Origin: Pseudanabaena sp. PCC 7367
GTDB taxonomy: Bacteria > Cyanobacteriota > Cyanobacteriia > Pseudanabaenales > Pseudanabaenaceae
Direction: 5' to 3'
Assembly: GCF_000317065.1 (NCBI RefSeq)
Contig: NC_019701.1
Coordinates: 4,164,001 to 4,228,000 of the forward strand
DNA length: 64,000 nt
Under the pieces are notes generated by a model. That model was not told where the DNA came from. It made no database searches and saw only the letters and a program-made list of their open reading frames with translations. The position numbers and the translations under genes are program-made. Shown here piece after piece: positions 62,304 to 64,000 of the stretch (positions are counted from its first letter, which is position 1; each line of letters opens with the position of its first letter).

Positions 62304-63620
62304 ATGACTATTACACCAATTAACACAAAAGATGCTGGGTTTATCGATCGCCCTGTCAGTAGTATAGCTACTGTCGCGCCATTGATTGTTAATCCCGATC
62401 GGCCTGAAGCTATTCCCACTAAGCGAATTCTGCGTAATCCGGTCACTGCCATGGAGTTTGAGCAGCAAGTTACAACTATTATGCAATGGGCCGAATCACG
62501 CCAGAGCAAGGCGGTCTGTGTTGCCAATGTGCATATGCTGATGGAAGCATATTGGCGGCCGGAGTTTGCAGCGGTGTTGCGCAAGGCTGAGTTGGTTACC
62601 CCGGATGGAATGCCATTGGTGTGGATGTTGCGGCAACTGGGGATGAAAACGCAGGATCGGGTGGCGGGAATGGATATATTTCATGCCCTCTGTGAGCGAT
62701 CGCGCCAACAAAACCTGAATATTTTCTTCGTTGGTTCGACTCCTCAAATCCTAGACTCAATGGGAGCCAAGTTAGCTCAGCAATACCCTGGGTTGAATGT
62801 AGTAGGGATGGAGTCACTGCCCTTTAGGCCACTAACGGAGCAAGAAGATCAAGAACTAATTGCCAAGATTGAATCGAGTCAGGCTAATTTAGTCATGGTG
62901 GCATTGGGTTGCCCTAAGCAAGAATATTGGATTGCCCAGCATAAAGATAAGATCAATGCGGTCATGATTGGTCTGGGTGCGGTCTTTGCAGTCTATGCCG
63001 GAGTCCATAAACATGCCCCTAAATGGGTGCAAAAGTCTGGACTAGAGTGGTCATATCGATTGATGCAAGAGCCCCGTCGCCTGTTTGGTCGCTACAGCAG
63101 CACGATCCCACCATTTGTCTGGCTGGCGGTGAAACAGTTACTAACTGAGTCAATCGGCGATCGTCGTCGGGATGCATATTTTGAATCTTCGACTGTCAAG
63201 CATTCCGCGCCAGTCATGCCTGCGATCGAGGCTTTGGGTGAACAGATCGAGCAGGCAGCAATGATTGGTGAAATTCTGGTTAAGCATAGGATAATCACCA
63301 AAACTCACCTGGCTCAGGCATTACAGCAACAACAACAAACCGGCCAGAAGCTGGGTGAAATCCTGATTCAGAATCAATTGGTTTCTGCGCTAGAACTTGA
63401 AAAAAGCTTAAAAAATCAATCGATCAAACTTGGGCAATTGCTGGTTCGCAATCAGATTATTTCGCAAGAATTATTAGAGCAAACCTTGCAAAAACAAAAG
63501 CGCAGCCATGCCAAATTGGGTGAATGTTTGCTTCAGCAGGGGGTTGTTGCCCCTGAGCAGCTTGAGAATATTCTGCTTGAGCAATGCTGGCGACGCAAAG
63601 GAGTCTGGATGGTTGCTTAG
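62304..63620 (+). CDS. WecG/TagA/CpsF-family glycosyltransferase with C-terminal GspE-N/MshEN-like repeats
   Basis: Residues about 40-285 form a GT26-type glycosyltransferase, which transfers a sugar (ManNAc or similar) in exopolysaccharide or teichoic-type synthesis. Motifs are VANVHMLMEAYW, TPDGMPLVWMLR, FVGSTPQI and ALGCPKQEYWI. Residues about 318-427 hold four repeats of roughly 29 residues (IGEILVKHRII, LGEILIQNQLV, LGQLLVRNQII, LGECLLQQGVV). These resemble GspE-N/MshEN domains, some of which bind c-di-GMP. The key Arg and Gly of the MshEN motif are mostly replaced, so binding is uncertain. ATG 62304 is preferred over a TTG at 62295. An Alg13/EpsF-like gene follows. Confidence 0.88.
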   Translation: MTITPINTKDAGFIDRPVSSIATVAPLIVNPDRPEAIPTKRILRNPVTAMEFEQQVTTIMQWAESRQSKAVCVANVHMLMEAYWRPEFAAVLRKAELVTPDGMPLVWMLRQLGMKTQDRVAGMDIFHALCERSRQQNLNIFFVGSTPQILDSMGAKLAQQYPGLNVVGMESLPFRPLTEQEDQELIAKIESSQANLVMVALGCPKQEYWIAQHKDKINAVMIGLGAVFAVYAGVHKHAPKWVQKSGLEWSYRLMQEPRRLFGRYSSTIPPFVWLAVKQLLTESIGDRRRDAYFESSTVKHSAPVMPAIEALGEQIEQAAMIGEILVKHRIITKTHLAQALQQQQQTGQKLGEILIQNQLVSALELEKSLKNQSIKLGQLLVRNQIISQELLEQTLQKQKRSHAKLGECLLQQGVVAPEQLENILLEQCWRRKGVWMVA

Positions 63621-63646
63621 CTTGATCCTTTGCAGCTACTTTGATC

Positions 63647-63690
63647 AATCTCAAATCAATCTGAAATCAATCTCGAATCAATCTCAAATC
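63647..63690 (+). repeat. Tandem repeat, 4 x 11 bp
   Basis: Four copies of AATCTCAAATC lie head to tail (units 2 and 3 differ by one base each), just after the glycosyltransferase stop and 70 bp before the next gene. The array has no dyad and no T-run. The 11-bp period places each copy at nearly the same helical face. Confidence 0.85.
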
Positions 63691-63760
63691 GGGTTTAATC
63701 AACCCCAGCCATCGTTCAAAGCACAATTCTGAAGACCTAAAAAATGAGGGCAACACAGCG

Positions 63761-64000
63761 ATGATTTTGGTCACCTTAGGTTCTAGTCAATATCCATGTA
63801 AGTCCTTGCTGAGCTGGTTGGAGCTGCTGATTCGCTATGAGTTGATCGATGAGAAAATCTTGGTTAATACCCCTGGCAACATATTGCCAAACCCCACAAT
63901 CAAGTCTCAGCATTTACAGGCTATCTCCCTGACGACTCAGAAGCTACAGGAAAAAATTGCACAAGCTAGGGTGGTAATTGGTGATTGTAGTGAATATTGC
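63761..64000 (+). CDS. Alg13/EpsF-like glycosyltransferase accessory or catalytic subunit (partial, cut by window end)
   Basis: An ATG at 63761, with a GAGGG element about 10 bp upstream, starts an open frame that runs off the window (80 codons seen). It begins MILVTLGSSQYPCKSLLSWL and continues with LQAISLTTQKLQEKIAQARV, then VVIGDCSEYC. This pattern fits the C-terminal half of GT28 enzymes as found in EpsF/PssE/Alg13-like proteins: a short VTLG start, then a helix-rich region before a UDP-sugar-binding segment. It is cotranscribed with the upstream glycosyltransferase, suggesting exopolysaccharide synthesis. The assignment is tentative because the rest is missing. Confidence 0.55.
   Translation, partial: MILVTLGSSQYPCKSLLSWLELLIRYELIDEKILVNTPGNILPNPTIKSQHLQAISLTTQKLQEKIAQARVVIGDCSEYC

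Overview
The window is chromosomal DNA of a cyanobacterium. Evidence: many HIP1-type GCGATCGC/CGATCG octamers, an NDH-1 CO2-uptake operon (NdhF/NdhD/CO2-hydration protein), a BicA-type bicarbonate transporter, the carotenoid hydratase CruF and a photorespiratory GlcD-like glycolate oxidase. A Pseudanabaena-like lineage is plausible, but the genus is a guess. Intergenic spacers are long, AT-rich and dotted with short tandem duplications. LAYOUT. 1-5.9 kb: housekeeping genes ffh, rpsP, a KH RNA-binding protein and cinA (the last three overlapping or abutting), a 45-codon small gene, a conserved unknown and smpB. 5.9-11.1 kb: cruF (minus), a DEAD-box RNA helicase with a long leader, and an MFS transporter. 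11.8-16.9 kb: ndhF-ndhD-cup operon of the constitutive NDH-1 CO2-uptake complex, closed by a clear hairpin-T terminator. 17.2-19.5 kb: ppk1. 19.7-24.4 kb (minus): bicA followed by an unusual membrane Fe-S protein carrying a C-terminal cyclic-nucleotide-binding-type domain. 24.8-27.6 kb (minus): znuA-znuC-znuB behind a Zur-like box. 27.9 kb: tRNA-Val(GAC), then a decayed IS3-family element. 28.7-42.1 kb: a complete chemosensory cluster with two MCPs, a WspD-like CheW, a CheA-REC hybrid, a Uma2 protein, CheB, a REC-histidine kinase, a second CheW and a CheR-TPR protein. It is followed by a second IS3 remnant. 42.4-47.7 kb: a small unknown, pnp and a glcD-like gene. 47.9-52.2 kb (minus): a large apparently cytosolic sensor kinase with a urea/amide-receptor-like ligand domain, and an alpha/beta hydrolase. 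52.5-55.1 kb: moaA, a PTP-like phosphatase and a DCC thiol oxidoreductase. 55.3-60.2 kb: an RND efflux pair. 60.3-61.8 kb (minus): a pentapeptide-repeat protein. 62.3-64 kb: a WecG/TagA glycosyltransferase with GspE-N/MshEN-like tail repeats, and the start of an Alg13/EpsF-like glycosyltransferase cut by the window end. HOW THE GENES WORK TOGETHER. The NDH-1 CO2 hydration complex and BicA supply inorganic carbon, and GlcD fits the photorespiratory salvage side. The 28.7-42.1 kb cluster has the gene content of the Pseudomonas Wsp system (WspA, D, E, F, B, C). The expected output protein WspR (REC-GGDEF) is replaced by a protein whose receiver looks WspR-like but whose effector half is a histidine kinase. 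This output swap is the most interesting system I see. A decayed second copy of the wspD start between the two MCP genes shows how the receptor pair probably arose. Other notable architectures are the bicA-linked Fe-S/cNMP protein, the cytosolic amide-receptor-like histidine kinase and the glycosyltransferase with possible c-di-GMP-binding repeats.
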